A DNA stretch of 64,000 nt, taken from Achromobacter sp. B7 (GTDB lineage Bacteria; Pseudomonadota; Gammaproteobacteria; Burkholderiales; Burkholderiaceae_B). Below are positions 16,071-24,621 of this stretch, in pieces (the stretch's first letter is position 1; every line of letters starts with the position of its first letter). The notes below the pieces were generated by a model. That model worked only from the letters and a program-made list of their open reading frames with translations, was not told where the DNA came from and ran no database searches. Both the position numbers and the translations under genes were made by a program. Where the stretch lies: positions 5,022,001-5,086,000 of the forward strand of contig NZ_CP032084.1 of assembly GCF_003600685.1 (NCBI RefSeq). The letters run 5' to 3'.

Positions 16071-17798
16071 ATGCCGCAAGGCCCGCACCGCCGCCTACAG
16101 GCTTTTTTCCAGTCGCATCTGGAATCGCTGTCGGGCCTGGGTCTGCTGCTGGGCACGCTGTTCTTCGCCGCGTCGCTGACGCCCACGCTGGTGCCGCGCA
16201 CCTACCTGACCCAGGGCGTGCTGGGCGGCACCTGCCTGGCCGCCGGCTATGGGCTGGGCGTGTTGTGGCATTGGCTGTGGGCTTACCTGGAACTGCCCGA
16301 GCCCCGTGGGCGCGCGGCGCGCATCGTCAACGGCACGATCACGCTGGTGTGCGCGGCGGTGCTGCTGGCCTTTCTGTGGCGCGCGGCCGACTGGCAGAAC
16401 ACGATCCGCGCGCTGATGGAAATGCCGCCCGTGCCCAGCGCGCATCCCTTCAAGGTCAGCCTTACCGCGTTGGCCACCTTCGCCGTGCTGTTGGCGCTGG
16501 GCCGCTTGTTCAAGCTGGTGACGCGGTGGGTGGCCGCGCGGGTGCGCCGCGTCGTGCCACGCCGTGTGGCCAACGTGACGGGCGCCGCAATCGCCATCCT
16601 GATCTTCTGGTCGCTGGCCAACAACGTGTTCTTTCGGGCGGCGCTGCATGTGCTGGACGCCTCGTTCCGCGAATACGATGCGCTGCTTGAACCCGAGCGC
16701 CCGCGTCCCACCGCCCCCGGCAAAACGGGCAGCCCCGATTCCCTGATCGCCTGGCAACAACTCGGCCGCGCCGGCCGCGAATTCATTGCATCCGGCGCCA
16801 GCGCCCAGGACATCCGGGCGCAGACCGGGCATGACGCGCTGGAACCGATCCGCGTCTACGTCGGCCTGCCCGGCGCCGACACGCCGGCCGCCCGCGCCAA
16901 GCTGGCGCTGGCCGAGATGAAACGCGTGGGCGCGTTTGAACGGTCGGCGCTGGTGGTGGTGACGCCCACCGGCACGGGGTGGATCGACCCGGCCGCGATG
17001 GACGCGCTGGAATACCTGCTGCATGGCGACGTGGCCAGCGTGGCATTGCAGTATTCCTACCTGTCCAGCCCACTATCCTTGCTGGCCCAGCCCGAGTACG
17101 GATCAGAGGCGGCGCGCGCGCTGTTCGCCGAGGTCTACGGCTACTGGACCACGCTGCCGAAAGACAAGCGCCCCAAGCTCTATCTGCACGGTTTAAGCCT
17201 GGGCGCGCTGAATTCCGCGCGGTCGGCCGAACTGTTCGAGATGATCGGCGACCCGATCCAGGGCGCCCTCTGGAGCGGTCCACCGTTTGAAAGCCGGGTG
17301 TGGCGCGCCATTACAGACGCGCGCAACCCCGGTTCGCCCGCGTGGTTGCCGCAATTGCGCGACGGCGCTTTCGTGCGCTTCATGAACCAGCACGGTTCGC
17401 CCGTGCCCGCCGATGCGCCATGGGGCCCGATGCGCATTGTGTTCTTGCAGTACGCCAGCGACGCCATCACGTTTTTCGACTTTCGCGACCTATACCGCCG
17501 CCCCGCATGGATGGAGCCCCCCTACGGCCCCGACGTATCGCCGCAGCTGCGCTGGGTGCCGGTGGTGACGATGTTGCAGCTGGCGCTGGATATGTCGGTC
17601 AGCACCGAGACGCCCATCGGTTACGGCCACGTCTACGCGCCGCAGCACTACGTGGATGCGTGGCTGGCGGTGACGGGCGCGACGGGCTGGACGCCGGACG
17701 CGCTGGCGCGGCTGAAGCAGCACCTGATGGAACGCGCGCGCGCCGCCACGGTGGATGGCGAGGCCACGCAGGCCGCGTACGAGCATCGCGGGGGCTGA
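16071..17798 (+). CDS. Membrane-anchored alpha/beta hydrolase (Abhydrolase_9 type)
   Basis: 575 residues. The N-terminal 190 residues hold about four to five membrane helices (Abhydrolase_9_N-like; LTPTLVPRTYLTQGVLGG). The catalytic part has the nucleophile elbow HGLSLGALNSA at about residue 380, with a C-terminal conserved GYGHVYAPQHYVDAW supplying a likely His. The architecture is that of the Pfam Abhydrolase_9 pair, probably an inner-membrane lipase or esterase of unknown substrate. ATG 16071 has GGAG eight bases upstream. A short GC hairpin (gcccct-cta-aggggc) lies in its leader near 16033-16047. Confidence 0.88.
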   Translation: MPQGPHRRLQAFFQSHLESLSGLGLLLGTLFFAASLTPTLVPRTYLTQGVLGGTCLAAGYGLGVLWHWLWAYLELPEPRGRAARIVNGTITLVCAAVLLAFLWRAADWQNTIRALMEMPPVPSAHPFKVSLTALATFAVLLALGRLFKLVTRWVAARVRRVVPRRVANVTGAAIAILIFWSLANNVFFRAALHVLDASFREYDALLEPERPRPTAPGKTGSPDSLIAWQQLGRAGREFIASGASAQDIRAQTGHDALEPIRVYVGLPGADTPAARAKLALAEMKRVGAFERSALVVVTPTGTGWIDPAAMDALEYLLHGDVASVALQYSYLSSPLSLLAQPEYGSEAARALFAEVYGYWTTLPKDKRPKLYLHGLSLGALNSARSAELFEMIGDPIQGALWSGPPFESRVWRAITDARNPGSPAWLPQLRDGAFVRFMNQHGSPVPADAPWGPMRIVFLQYASDAITFFDFRDLYRRPAWMEPPYGPDVSPQLRWVPVVTMLQLALDMSVSTETPIGYGHVYAPQHYVDAWLAVTGATGWTPDALARLKQHLMERARAATVDGEATQAAYEHRGG

Positions 17799-17803
17799 AC
17801 GAT

Positions 17804-18514
17804 ATGACCGATCTGCTGACCGCCTTTTATTTCAGCGGCGACGCCATCCGCAGCCGCAGCGTCAGCCCGACGGTGCTGCGCGCCACCCTGGACATTCCCG
17901 CCCCCGCCCCACACGTCGTCGCCGACTGGCAACGCGAAATCACCACACGCCTGATGCTGGAGCCCGGCGATGTGGAACCCCTGCCGCTGGCCCGCGCGCA
18001 ACGCCGCTGGCCCGACTACAAGCGCTGCGTGCAGGCCATGCACGCCTGGACGCGCGACGCAGGCCTGGACAACGTGCTGGCCGACAGTGACATGGCGCTG
18101 ATGGCCTGCCGGGGCGCCCGCTACCACCATGACGGCGGGCAATATGCCGGCGCGGCCTTTTGCAACCTTTTCGTAAGCGAAGACAGGGGGCTGGACGTGC
18201 ATTTCCCGCATTCCGGCCAGCGCATCCCCCTGACACGCGGCACCGCCATCGTCTTCGACACCTGCCAGCCACATGCCGTTGTGCCGCGCGGCGGCCATCG
18301 CTTTGACGCCCGGGACTTTCCCGCCGATGCCGACCTGTCGCAGTGGTTCCTTACCTGGGAATTGCCCATCGAAGCGCCCTGCGTAGCAAGCGCGCTGGGC
18401 ATCGCGTTCGACGTCGCCCCGCAGGCGGCAGCGGGCCTGTACGACGAGCAGGTGTGGGTGCACGGCGCGCCTGCCCGACTGGATCCTGAATGGGGACAGT
18501 GGCAGCGTAATTAG
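17804..18514 (+). CDS. 2OG-Fe(II) oxygenase-like protein
   Basis: 236 residues. YHHDGGQYAGAAF provides an HxD-like iron pair near residue 107, and CQPHAVVPRGG at about 155-162 provides the distal His and the Arg expected to hold 2-oxoglutarate. GTAIVFDT matches the strand before the distal His. No signal peptide is present. It starts five bases after the hydrolase stop, so the two are probably one operon; the ribosome site is weak, consistent with coupling. The substrate is unknown. Confidence 0.7.
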   Translation: MTDLLTAFYFSGDAIRSRSVSPTVLRATLDIPAPAPHVVADWQREITTRLMLEPGDVEPLPLARAQRRWPDYKRCVQAMHAWTRDAGLDNVLADSDMALMACRGARYHHDGGQYAGAAFCNLFVSEDRGLDVHFPHSGQRIPLTRGTAIVFDTCQPHAVVPRGGHRFDARDFPADADLSQWFLTWELPIEAPCVASALGIAFDVAPQAAAGLYDEQVWVHGAPARLDPEWGQWQRN

Positions 18515-18664
18515 GTGACGGTTCTCCATCCAGCCCGGCGGTAAATTGCAGTCTGACACCCTATCCAACACTCTGTACGGCCAGAGGCATGGACGCCTGC
18601 ACGCGCGCCGGTATACTTTTCCGAGCTGTTTTTGCAGTCTTTCTTCCAACCTAAGCTTCTTGCC

Positions 18665-18684
18665 GCGCGGCCCCTTGGCCGCGC
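18665..18684 (+). other. Strong hairpin immediately upstream of the PIG-L start
   Basis: A perfect 8-bp GC stem (gcgcggcc / ggccgcgc) with a CCTT loop ends six bases before ATG 18691. No T-run sits between hairpin and gene. It would occlude ribosome binding at ATG 18691, so it either regulates translation or marks the true start as a later codon such as ATG 18709. The rest of 18515-18664 holds no gene. Confidence 0.5.
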
Positions 18685-18690
18685 CCTTCT

Positions 18691-20844
18691 ATGCCCGCCT
18701 TGATGGACATGCTGCGCCCGCTACGCCGGGCGCTTTGCTGCACGGCCGCCGCTTTGGCCGCCACCCTCACTTGCCTTCCCGCATTGGCCGCTCCGCCCAC
18801 GCTGGCAGAGTGTCACGGCATCAAGGACCTGGCGTTCGTCGCGCATCTGGACGACGACCTGCTGTTCATGAACCCGGACATTGCCTCCAACGTTGAAGCG
18901 GGCGGCTGCGTGCGCGTGGTCTACCTGACCGCCAGCGACGCGGGCGAAGGCGATACCTACATGCTGGGCCGCGAGCGCGGCGTGCGCGCCGCCTACGCCT
19001 ACATGGCGCACAAACCGGACGTCTGGAAAGCCGATACCGGCATCGCGGCAAGCCGCCAGATCGCGCGCTTTACCTTGCAGGACAATCCGCGCGTGCAGCT
19101 GTGGCACATGCGCCTGAAGGACCCGTGGCTGGGCAAGGGCTGGGGCAGCCTGACCCCGCTTAGCCGCACGGAATCCGAACCGGGCCAAAGCGTCGACACG
19201 CTGGGCCCCTATCCCGAAACGTACACGCGCGAACAGCTGATCGACACGTTGGCTGAACTCATCCGCCAATACGGCCCGACCACCGTGCGCCACCTGGACG
19301 ACACCATCACCGTGCCGTACACGCAGCTGTGCTGGCGCTGCGCCGGCCATGGCCACCCCGACCACATCGCCAGCGCGCGGCTGGCGCGCGAAGCCATGTT
19401 GCGCGTGCCCGGCAACTACGCCGAAACCGGCTACATCGACTACCCCAGCCAGGAACGCGCCACCAACCTGACCGAATCCGAAATCGCCAGCAAGTCGGTG
19501 ATCTTCCAGCACTACGCCTGGAACGACTACCACTACTGCGCCGGCCCCAGCGGCTGCAAGGAACCGGCCGGCCCCGCCGCCGCCTGGGTGCAGCGCGCCT
19601 ATTACGTATCGCGCCAGGACATCGCGCCACAGCTGTATCCGGACGGGCGCGGCGGCCTGGTGGTCTTTGCGGCGGGCGAAACCAACGCCGCCGTCAACCG
19701 CTGGGATTCGGGCCAGCGCCGCTGGCAAAGCCTGGGCGGCCGCACCACCGGCCCGTTGGTATCGTTTACGCATGCCGACGGCACGGCCGGCCTGATGGCG
19801 CGCGATCCGCTGGGCGGCGTGTGGGCCAACAAGCAACGCCACGACGGCACGTGGCAAGGCTGGCAAGCGCTGGGCGGCCTGCGCGTGACGCAGATTCCCG
19901 CCGTGGCTCCGCGTGGCGAAGCCGCTGCCGTGGCCCTGGGCTATGACGGCCTGCTGCACTGGATTGCACCGTCGGGCATCGACGGCAGCTGGAGCCCCTG
20001 GCAAGACCTGCCCGCCCTGGACGGCGCCACTGGCGCGCCAGCCGCCGCGCGCGGGGCCGATGGCCGCTACGTGATCTTCGCCAATACGTCCGAAGGCAAA
20101 CTTTTCTACACCCGCCAGCTGCCCGCCGACAAAGGCAAGCGCCCCGAATGGCAGGCATGGCGCCACGTGCCCGCGCCCGTGGCGGCCGGTGGCCTGGCCG
20201 CAATCCGCAACCACGAAGACCGCGTCGAGCTGTATTTCCGCCAGCGTGGCAACAACCACCTGACCAAGCTGATCGAAGCCGGCGACACCACCGACATGGA
20301 TATGGATTGGAGCGCGCCCGCCGATCTGGGCGTGCCCTTCATCGGCCGCCCGGCCCTGCACGCCGATGCCAAGGGCAACGTCATCCTGGCGCTGCTGGAA
20401 CGTTCCGGCGGGCCGCTGTGGCTGGTGGAACACGGCAAGCCCACGCGCCTGGACGCCGACGCCGCCTCGCCGCCCGCGCTCAATGTCATCGACGGCGCCG
20501 TGTACATCGTGGCCCGCAGTGCCGGCGGCCCGCAACGCTATCAGGTGCTGTCGCGCCGCGACGGCGTGTGGGCGGACCGGCTGACGCTGGACGGCGTGCC
20601 GGGCAATGGCGGTGGCCCCTTTGCCACCATGGCCACCGCGCGTCCGGCCGACCTGCCCAACCTGGGCACGCCCGCCGCGACCAACACGGTGGTGGTGCGC
20701 CCGTCGCCCAGCGATCCCGCCGCGCTGACGGTGGAACGCATGCCGACGCAGGCCTCGCGCACCGCCACGCCCACGTCCCCCACGACCACCACGGCGGCCA
20801 GCGGCGCGCCCGCCGCGCCGCCCGCCAAGACCGTCACGCAGTAG
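18691..20844 (+). CDS. Secreted PIG-L deacetylase with propeller-like C-terminus
   Basis: 717 residues. The signal peptide ends near ALAAPP at residue 34. The LmbE/PIG-L domain shows FVAHLDDDLLF (AHxDD, residues 51-55) and GHGHPDHIASAR near 220, the zinc-binding set of N-acetylglucosaminyl deacetylases. From about 315 to 650 repeated Trp/Gly modules (WQSLGGRTTGPLVSF, WQGWQALGG, WSPWQDLPAL) resemble a PLL/sialidase-type beta-propeller lectin. A Pro/Thr/Ala-rich tail closes the protein. It is likely periplasmic or extracellular and acts on an amino-sugar glycan. The stop overlaps the convergent FUSC gene by 11 bases. The start is uncertain because no ribosome site precedes 18691. Confidence 0.85.
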   Translation: MPALMDMLRPLRRALCCTAAALAATLTCLPALAAPPTLAECHGIKDLAFVAHLDDDLLFMNPDIASNVEAGGCVRVVYLTASDAGEGDTYMLGRERGVRAAYAYMAHKPDVWKADTGIAASRQIARFTLQDNPRVQLWHMRLKDPWLGKGWGSLTPLSRTESEPGQSVDTLGPYPETYTREQLIDTLAELIRQYGPTTVRHLDDTITVPYTQLCWRCAGHGHPDHIASARLAREAMLRVPGNYAETGYIDYPSQERATNLTESEIASKSVIFQHYAWNDYHYCAGPSGCKEPAGPAAAWVQRAYYVSRQDIAPQLYPDGRGGLVVFAAGETNAAVNRWDSGQRRWQSLGGRTTGPLVSFTHADGTAGLMARDPLGGVWANKQRHDGTWQGWQALGGLRVTQIPAVAPRGEAAAVALGYDGLLHWIAPSGIDGSWSPWQDLPALDGATGAPAAARGADGRYVIFANTSEGKLFYTRQLPADKGKRPEWQAWRHVPAPVAAGGLAAIRNHEDRVELYFRQRGNNHLTKLIEAGDTTDMDMDWSAPADLGVPFIGRPALHADAKGNVILALLERSGGPLWLVEHGKPTRLDADAASPPALNVIDGAVYIVARSAGGPQRYQVLSRRDGVWADRLTLDGVPGNGGGPFATMATARPADLPNLGTPAATNTVVVRPSPSDPAALTVERMPTQASRTATPTSPTTTTAASGAPAAPPAKTVTQ

Positions 20845-22039
20845 GCCCGTCGGGGCCTCCCGCGTCATGGCCTCCTGCCTCAGGACGTCCTTCCAGCAGA
20901 TAGCCGGCCAGGTCCTCCACTTCCCGGGCCACTTCCTGCCAGATCCACCGGATGACGCCGATCGCCTGCTTCTCGGCGGCGTCGCAATCGGGCCACCGCA
21001 ACGCCTCTTCGATGGCTTCATCCAGCGCCGACAAGGCCGACGCGGGGACGTGGCACGGTTGCGTGTAGGCTCTCTCGCGCAGCGCTTCCGTCAGGCAGCC
21101 GATCTGTTCTTTGAGCGCGGCGGCCACGTCGTGCAGCGGCGGCCCCAGGGCGTGGCAAGTCCGTTCGGACAACACGAAGCTTCCCGCCCGCTCCATGATC
21201 GGGGCGGTGCGCCACAAGCCTTCAATGCGTTCATTCAATTGATAGACGGACAGGTGTGAACTGAGCTTGTCCAGCGGAAACGCGCCGGCCTGGGTCACCA
21301 TGTCGCGCGCGCGCCAACGCGCCCGTTCCATGATGGGCCGGTCATGCAGGCGTGGGCGCTGCCGCGCTTCGTTGAACGCCGCCGCCCAATCGACCAGCAT
21401 GTCGCCATAGGCGTCAATGGACGCGGCCAGGTTCCAGCGCGCGCTGTACCGTGCCGACAAGGGCAACACGGCCAGCGCGGCCAGAATGCCCGAGGCCGAG
21501 CCCACCGCAATGGCCAGTGTCTTGTCCAGCGCGCCGCCCAGGATGTCGCCGTCGGGCGTGACGGTCAGGATCGTGACGGTGACCAGGCTGTAGCTCAGCA
21601 TGGGCCAGCGCATCGACAGATACGCCGCGCAAGCGACCCCCACCACGATGGCCCACACCGGGCTGGCGCCCGCCGCGTCCGCCGCCAGCACCATCGACAC
21701 CCCCAGCACCACGCCGATCAGGGCGCCCAGCACGCGGGCCGACGCTTCGCCCACCGTGCCCTCCACGCTGGCGCGCACGACGAACAGGGCGGAAAATGCG
21801 CCCCATGAAATCTCGGGCATCTGGCGCCATCGCATCCAGACAAACGCAAGCAGCACGGCGGCCACCGTTTGCACTGGCAGGCGGAAGGCGTCCTCCGCCA
21901 TCCGGGCCCGGCAAAAAGCCGTGGTGTTGCGCAGCCGCAAGGCCAGGGTGGGCCGCAGGGGTTGGGATTGGGACTGGGATTGGGCTTTGGATTGGGGTCG
22001 GGATTGAGTTGGCACGGATAAATCGCAAAACGGGTGCAT
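20834..22039 (-). CDS. FUSC-family inner-membrane transporter
   Basis: About 401 residues. Six hydrophobic segments at about 55-210 are followed by a C-terminal cytoplasmic helical domain, as in FUSC (fusaric-acid resistance/aromatic acid exporter) proteins. The start is uncertain. ATG 22039 lies inside a terminator-like hairpin and its N-terminus is a Gln/Ser-rich microrepeat; ATG 21901 (MAEDAFRLPVQTV) begins just before the first helix. Neither has a clear ribosome site. It probably exports aromatic or weak acids, by family analogy. Confidence 0.82.
   Translation of the reverse strand: MHPFCDLSVPTQSRPQSKAQSQSQSQPLRPTLALRLRNTTAFCRARMAEDAFRLPVQTVAAVLLAFVWMRWRQMPEISWGAFSALFVVRASVEGTVGEASARVLGALIGVVLGVSMVLAADAAGASPVWAIVVGVACAAYLSMRWPMLSYSLVTVTILTVTPDGDILGGALDKTLAIAVGSASGILAALAVLPLSARYSARWNLAASIDAYGDMLVDWAAAFNEARQRPRLHDRPIMERARWRARDMVTQAGAFPLDKLSSHLSVYQLNERIEGLWRTAPIMERAGSFVLSERTCHALGPPLHDVAAALKEQIGCLTEALRERAYTQPCHVPASALSALDEAIEEALRWPDCDAAEKQAIGVIRWIWQEVAREVEDLAGYLLEGRPEAGGHDAGGPDGPTA
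21960..22012. repeat. Imperfect 6/12-bp microrepeat at the FUSC N-terminus
   Basis: Repeated gggatt/gggact-type hexamers (tgggattgggactgggattg) encode a low-complexity Gln-Ser-Pro-Lys stretch if the longer FUSC start is used. If the short start is right, the repeat lies in the leader. Confidence 0.6.
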
Positions 22040-22055
22040 CGGAGCCCGATGCACC
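22023..22055 (-). terminator. Terminator of the CigR-like gene
   Basis: A perfect 10-bp stem (ggtgcatcgg / ccgatgcacc) with a 3-base loop is followed on the minus strand by CGTTTTGCGATTT. It begins about 22 bases after the stop of the CigR/RcnB-like gene. It overlaps the upstream candidate start codons of the FUSC gene, which argues for a shorter FUSC protein or for read-through coupling. Confidence 0.7.
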
Positions 22056-22076
22056 AGCAAGCGTCATGCCGCCCGG

Positions 22077-22613
22077 TCAGTCAAACACATTGACCAGAAT
22101 GTCCGCGACCACGGCGGTGGCAATCGCCACCAGCACCAGGTCCGATCCCGCCACGCGCCATTCATAGCCGGGATATACGGGCAGCCTGGCCAGCATGGGG
22201 CCGGGCACCATCTTCTTGGCGATCCCGGGCGGCAGCGGCTTGCCGCGAGCCAGGTTCTTACGAATGCCCGGCGGCAGCGGCGCATAGCCGGTGACGTGAT
22301 ATTCGGTGGCGTAGCCGCGCGCGGTGGTCACCGAAATGCCGGCCTGCCGCAGCGAGTCATCGCCGCCGTTGCCCTTGCCCTTGCCCTTGCCGTTGCCATT
22401 GCCATTGCCATTGCCATTGCCGGAATTCGACTTGCCATTCTTGTCACCGGAATCGCCTTGGCCCTGGCCTTTATTCTTGCCCTGCCCTTGTCCCTGCCCC
22501 TGGCCTTGATCCGATTTGTCGGGCTTGCCCTTGCCTTCCGGAGGGGCCGCGAACGCATGCGCCCCCAGGGCGAGGCTACAGGCAATGGTCAACAAGCGAA
22601 CGGTGGTGCGCAT
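22077..22613 (-). CDS. CigR/RcnB-like periplasmic protein with Gly-Asn/Gly-Lys repeats
   Basis: 178 residues. A signal peptide (MRTTVRLLTIACSLALGAHAFA) is followed by a highly repetitive Gly/Lys/Gln/Asn region at about 25-80. The conserved C-terminal module has LPPGIRKNLARGKPLPPGIAKK and ends in a hydrophobic helix (DLVLVAIATAVVADILVNVF). This matches the anti-virulence regulator CigR family and RcnB-like proteins. ATG 22613 follows GGAG at six bases. The repeat region is encoded by an in-frame hexanucleotide satellite. Function in this organism is unknown; membrane or envelope association is likely. Confidence 0.8.
   Translation of the reverse strand: MRTTVRLLTIACSLALGAHAFAAPPEGKGKPDKSDQGQGQGQGQGKNKGQGQGDSGDKNGKSNSGNGNGNGNGNGKGKGKGNGGDDSLRQAGISVTTARGYATEYHVTGYAPLPPGIRKNLARGKPLPPGIAKKMVPGPMLARLPVYPGYEWRVAGSDLVLVAIATAVVADILVNVFD
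22366..22419. repeat. Hexanucleotide microsatellite in the CigR-like gene
   Basis: Nine contiguous 6-base units (ccgttg, three cccttg, ccgttg, four ccattg) encode alternating Gly-Asn and Gly-Lys. A second, less regular stretch of similar units continues at about 22450-22515. The unit length keeps the frame, so slippage would alter protein length rather than switch expression. Confidence 0.85.
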
Positions 22614-22949
22614 GGAAGGCTCCAGGCTGGTCGGTAACACCGCCGTTTTACTCCCGCCGTCGGAAAAACGGGAATCTATCGTGTATCCGCACTGGTGCGC
22701 CTGTAACCGTCCTTGAAGTTTTTGCGCTGCCCCGCCCCTGCCGCCGGCATCCCCCCTGAGGCCCACATTTTCGCTGACACTTTTTCCATTGACGCCATTT
22801 GACGGACGGTGGAATGATCGTTTGCTCAATGGCGCAAGCCCGGACGCTGCCGTCGTTGACATGCTTTAGCTTCATGTAGGCCACCCCCGACCGCGAGGTC
22901 ATTCACGCCCCCACGGTCGATTCAACGATCTATTGATGGAGTGTTGAAC
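22614..22949. other. 336-base divergent intergenic region
   Basis: This gap separates the CigR-like gene and the arylsulfatase gene, which diverge from it. It must contain both promoters. A TTGACA hexamer occurs at 22856-22861 on the plus strand, but no good -10 box lies 16-18 bases further on. I see no coding frame with gene-like codon use, no RNA gene and no repeat of note. Confidence 0.5.
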
Positions 22950-24611
22950 ATGGCGACACAGCAAAGTTTCTCAACCGGCCTTGCCGCCCTATTGATGGCG
23001 ACAGCGGCGATCAGCGCGCCCGCCGTGGCGCAAGAAGCCCGCAAACCCAACATCATTCTTATCGTGTCCGACGACACGGGCTACGGCGACCTGGGGCCCT
23101 ACGGCGGCGGTGTGGGGCGCGGCATGCCCACGCCCAACATCGACCGGCTCTCCAACGAAGGCATGACGTTCTTTTCGTTCTACGCGCAGCCCAGCTGCAC
23201 CCCCGGGCGCGCGGCCATGCAGACCGGCCGCATCCCCAACCGCAGCGGCATGACCACCGTTGCGTTCCAGGGCCAGGGCGGCGGCTTGCCCAAGGAAGAA
23301 TGGACGCTGGCGTCCGTGCTGAAGACGGGCGGATACAAAACGTTCTTCAGCGGCAAATGGCACTTGGGCGAAGCGGATTATTCCCTGCCGAACGCGCAAG
23401 GCTATGACGAAATGAAGTACGCCGGCCTGTATCACCTGAACGCCTACACATACGCCGATCCCACCTGGTTCCCCGACATGGACCCCGAACTGCGCGCCAT
23501 GTTCCAGAAGGTCACGCGCGGTGCGCTCTCGGGCAATGCCGGCGAAACGGCGCGCGAGGAATTCAAGATCAACGGGCAGTACGTCGACACCCCCGAGGTC
23601 AATGGCAAGGAAGGCGTGGTCGGCATTCCGTTCTTTGACCGCTACGTTGAAAAAGCCTCGGTGGACTACCTGGAGCGCAATGCAAAAAGCGAAACGCCCT
23701 TCTTCATGAACATCAACTTCATGAAGGTGCACCAACCCAACATGCCCGACCCGGACTACGTCGGCAAATCCCTATCGAAAAGCAAGTACGCCGATTCCGT
23801 CGTCGAACTGGACGCCCGCATCGGACGCATCATGGACAAGGTCCGAGAGCTGGGCCTGGACAAGAACACGCTGGTCTTCTACACCACCGACAACGGCGCC
23901 TGGCAAGACGTTTACCCCGACGCGGGCTACACCCCGTTCCGGGGCACCAAGGGCACCGTGCGCGAAGGCGGCAACCGCGTACCCGCCATTGCGTGGATGC
24001 CGGGCAAGATTGCACCCGCCACCAAAGACCACAGCATCCTGGGCGGGCTGGATTTGATGGCCACCTTTGCCTCGGTCGCCGGCGTCAAGCTGCCCGTCAA
24101 CGACCGTGCCGACAAGCCGATCATCTTCGACAGCTATGACATGTCGCCGGTACTGTTCGGCACGGGCAAGTCGGAACGCAAGTCGTGGTTCTATTTCACG
24201 GAAAACGAACTGTCGCCCGGCGCGATTCGGGTTGGCAACTACAAGGCCGTGTTCAACCTGCGGGGCGACGACGGCGTCAAGACAGGCGGGCTGGCGGTGG
24301 ATACCAACCTGGGCTGGAAGGGTCCGGAGTCCTATGTCGCCGGGGTGCCCCAGGTGTTCGACCTGTGGGCCGACCCGCAGGAACGCTACGACATTTTCAT
24401 GAGCAACGTCACGGAAAGAACGTGGACGCTGCCCACCATGAACGCGGCGGCGGCGGACCTGATGAAGACCTACGTGAAGTACCCGCCCAGAAAGGCGCAA
24501 GGCGATGCCTATACCGGCCCCGTCACGCTGTCGCAGTACGAGCGCCTGCAATACATTCGTGAAAGCCTGGCCAAGGACGGCTTCAAGCTGCCCATGCCGT
24601 CGGGCAATTGA
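22950..24611 (+). CDS. Secreted arylsulfatase (formylglycine type)
   Basis: 553 residues with a signal peptide ending near PAVAQE. Sulfatase motifs are NIILIVSDDTGYGDLG (metal Asp pair) and SCTPGRAAMQTGR, the CxPxR signature whose Cys is oxidised to formylglycine; GKWHLGE follows. Metal-binding YTTDNGAW occurs near residue 310. It would hydrolyse sulfate esters in the periplasm to gain sulfur or carbon. ATG 22950 is chosen because GGAG lies eight bases upstream; a GTG three codons earlier is alternative. No maturation enzyme gene is adjacent. Confidence 0.92.
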   Translation: MATQQSFSTGLAALLMATAAISAPAVAQEARKPNIILIVSDDTGYGDLGPYGGGVGRGMPTPNIDRLSNEGMTFFSFYAQPSCTPGRAAMQTGRIPNRSGMTTVAFQGQGGGLPKEEWTLASVLKTGGYKTFFSGKWHLGEADYSLPNAQGYDEMKYAGLYHLNAYTYADPTWFPDMDPELRAMFQKVTRGALSGNAGETAREEFKINGQYVDTPEVNGKEGVVGIPFFDRYVEKASVDYLERNAKSETPFFMNINFMKVHQPNMPDPDYVGKSLSKSKYADSVVELDARIGRIMDKVRELGLDKNTLVFYTTDNGAWQDVYPDAGYTPFRGTKGTVREGGNRVPAIAWMPGKIAPATKDHSILGGLDLMATFASVAGVKLPVNDRADKPIIFDSYDMSPVLFGTGKSERKSWFYFTENELSPGAIRVGNYKAVFNLRGDDGVKTGGLAVDTNLGWKGPESYVAGVPQVFDLWADPQERYDIFMSNVTERTWTLPTMNAAAADLMKTYVKYPPRKAQGDAYTGPVTLSQYERLQYIRESLAKDGFKLPMPSGN

Positions 24612-24621
24612 CGGCGGCTGG

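Noticed and set aside
18721..21021. A 766-codon open frame on the minus strand
   Set aside because: It is antisense to the PIG-L gene, is extremely rich in Arg, Ala, Gly and His, and has no domain. In GC-rich DNA such antisense frames stay open by chance.
22366..22419. CRISPR array
   Set aside because: The repeat unit is six bases, has no spacers and lies in frame in a coding sequence. No cas genes are present.
22856..22900. Sigma-70 promoter beginning TTGACA
   Set aside because: No acceptable -10 hexamer lies at the right distance, so the hexamer alone is not enough.
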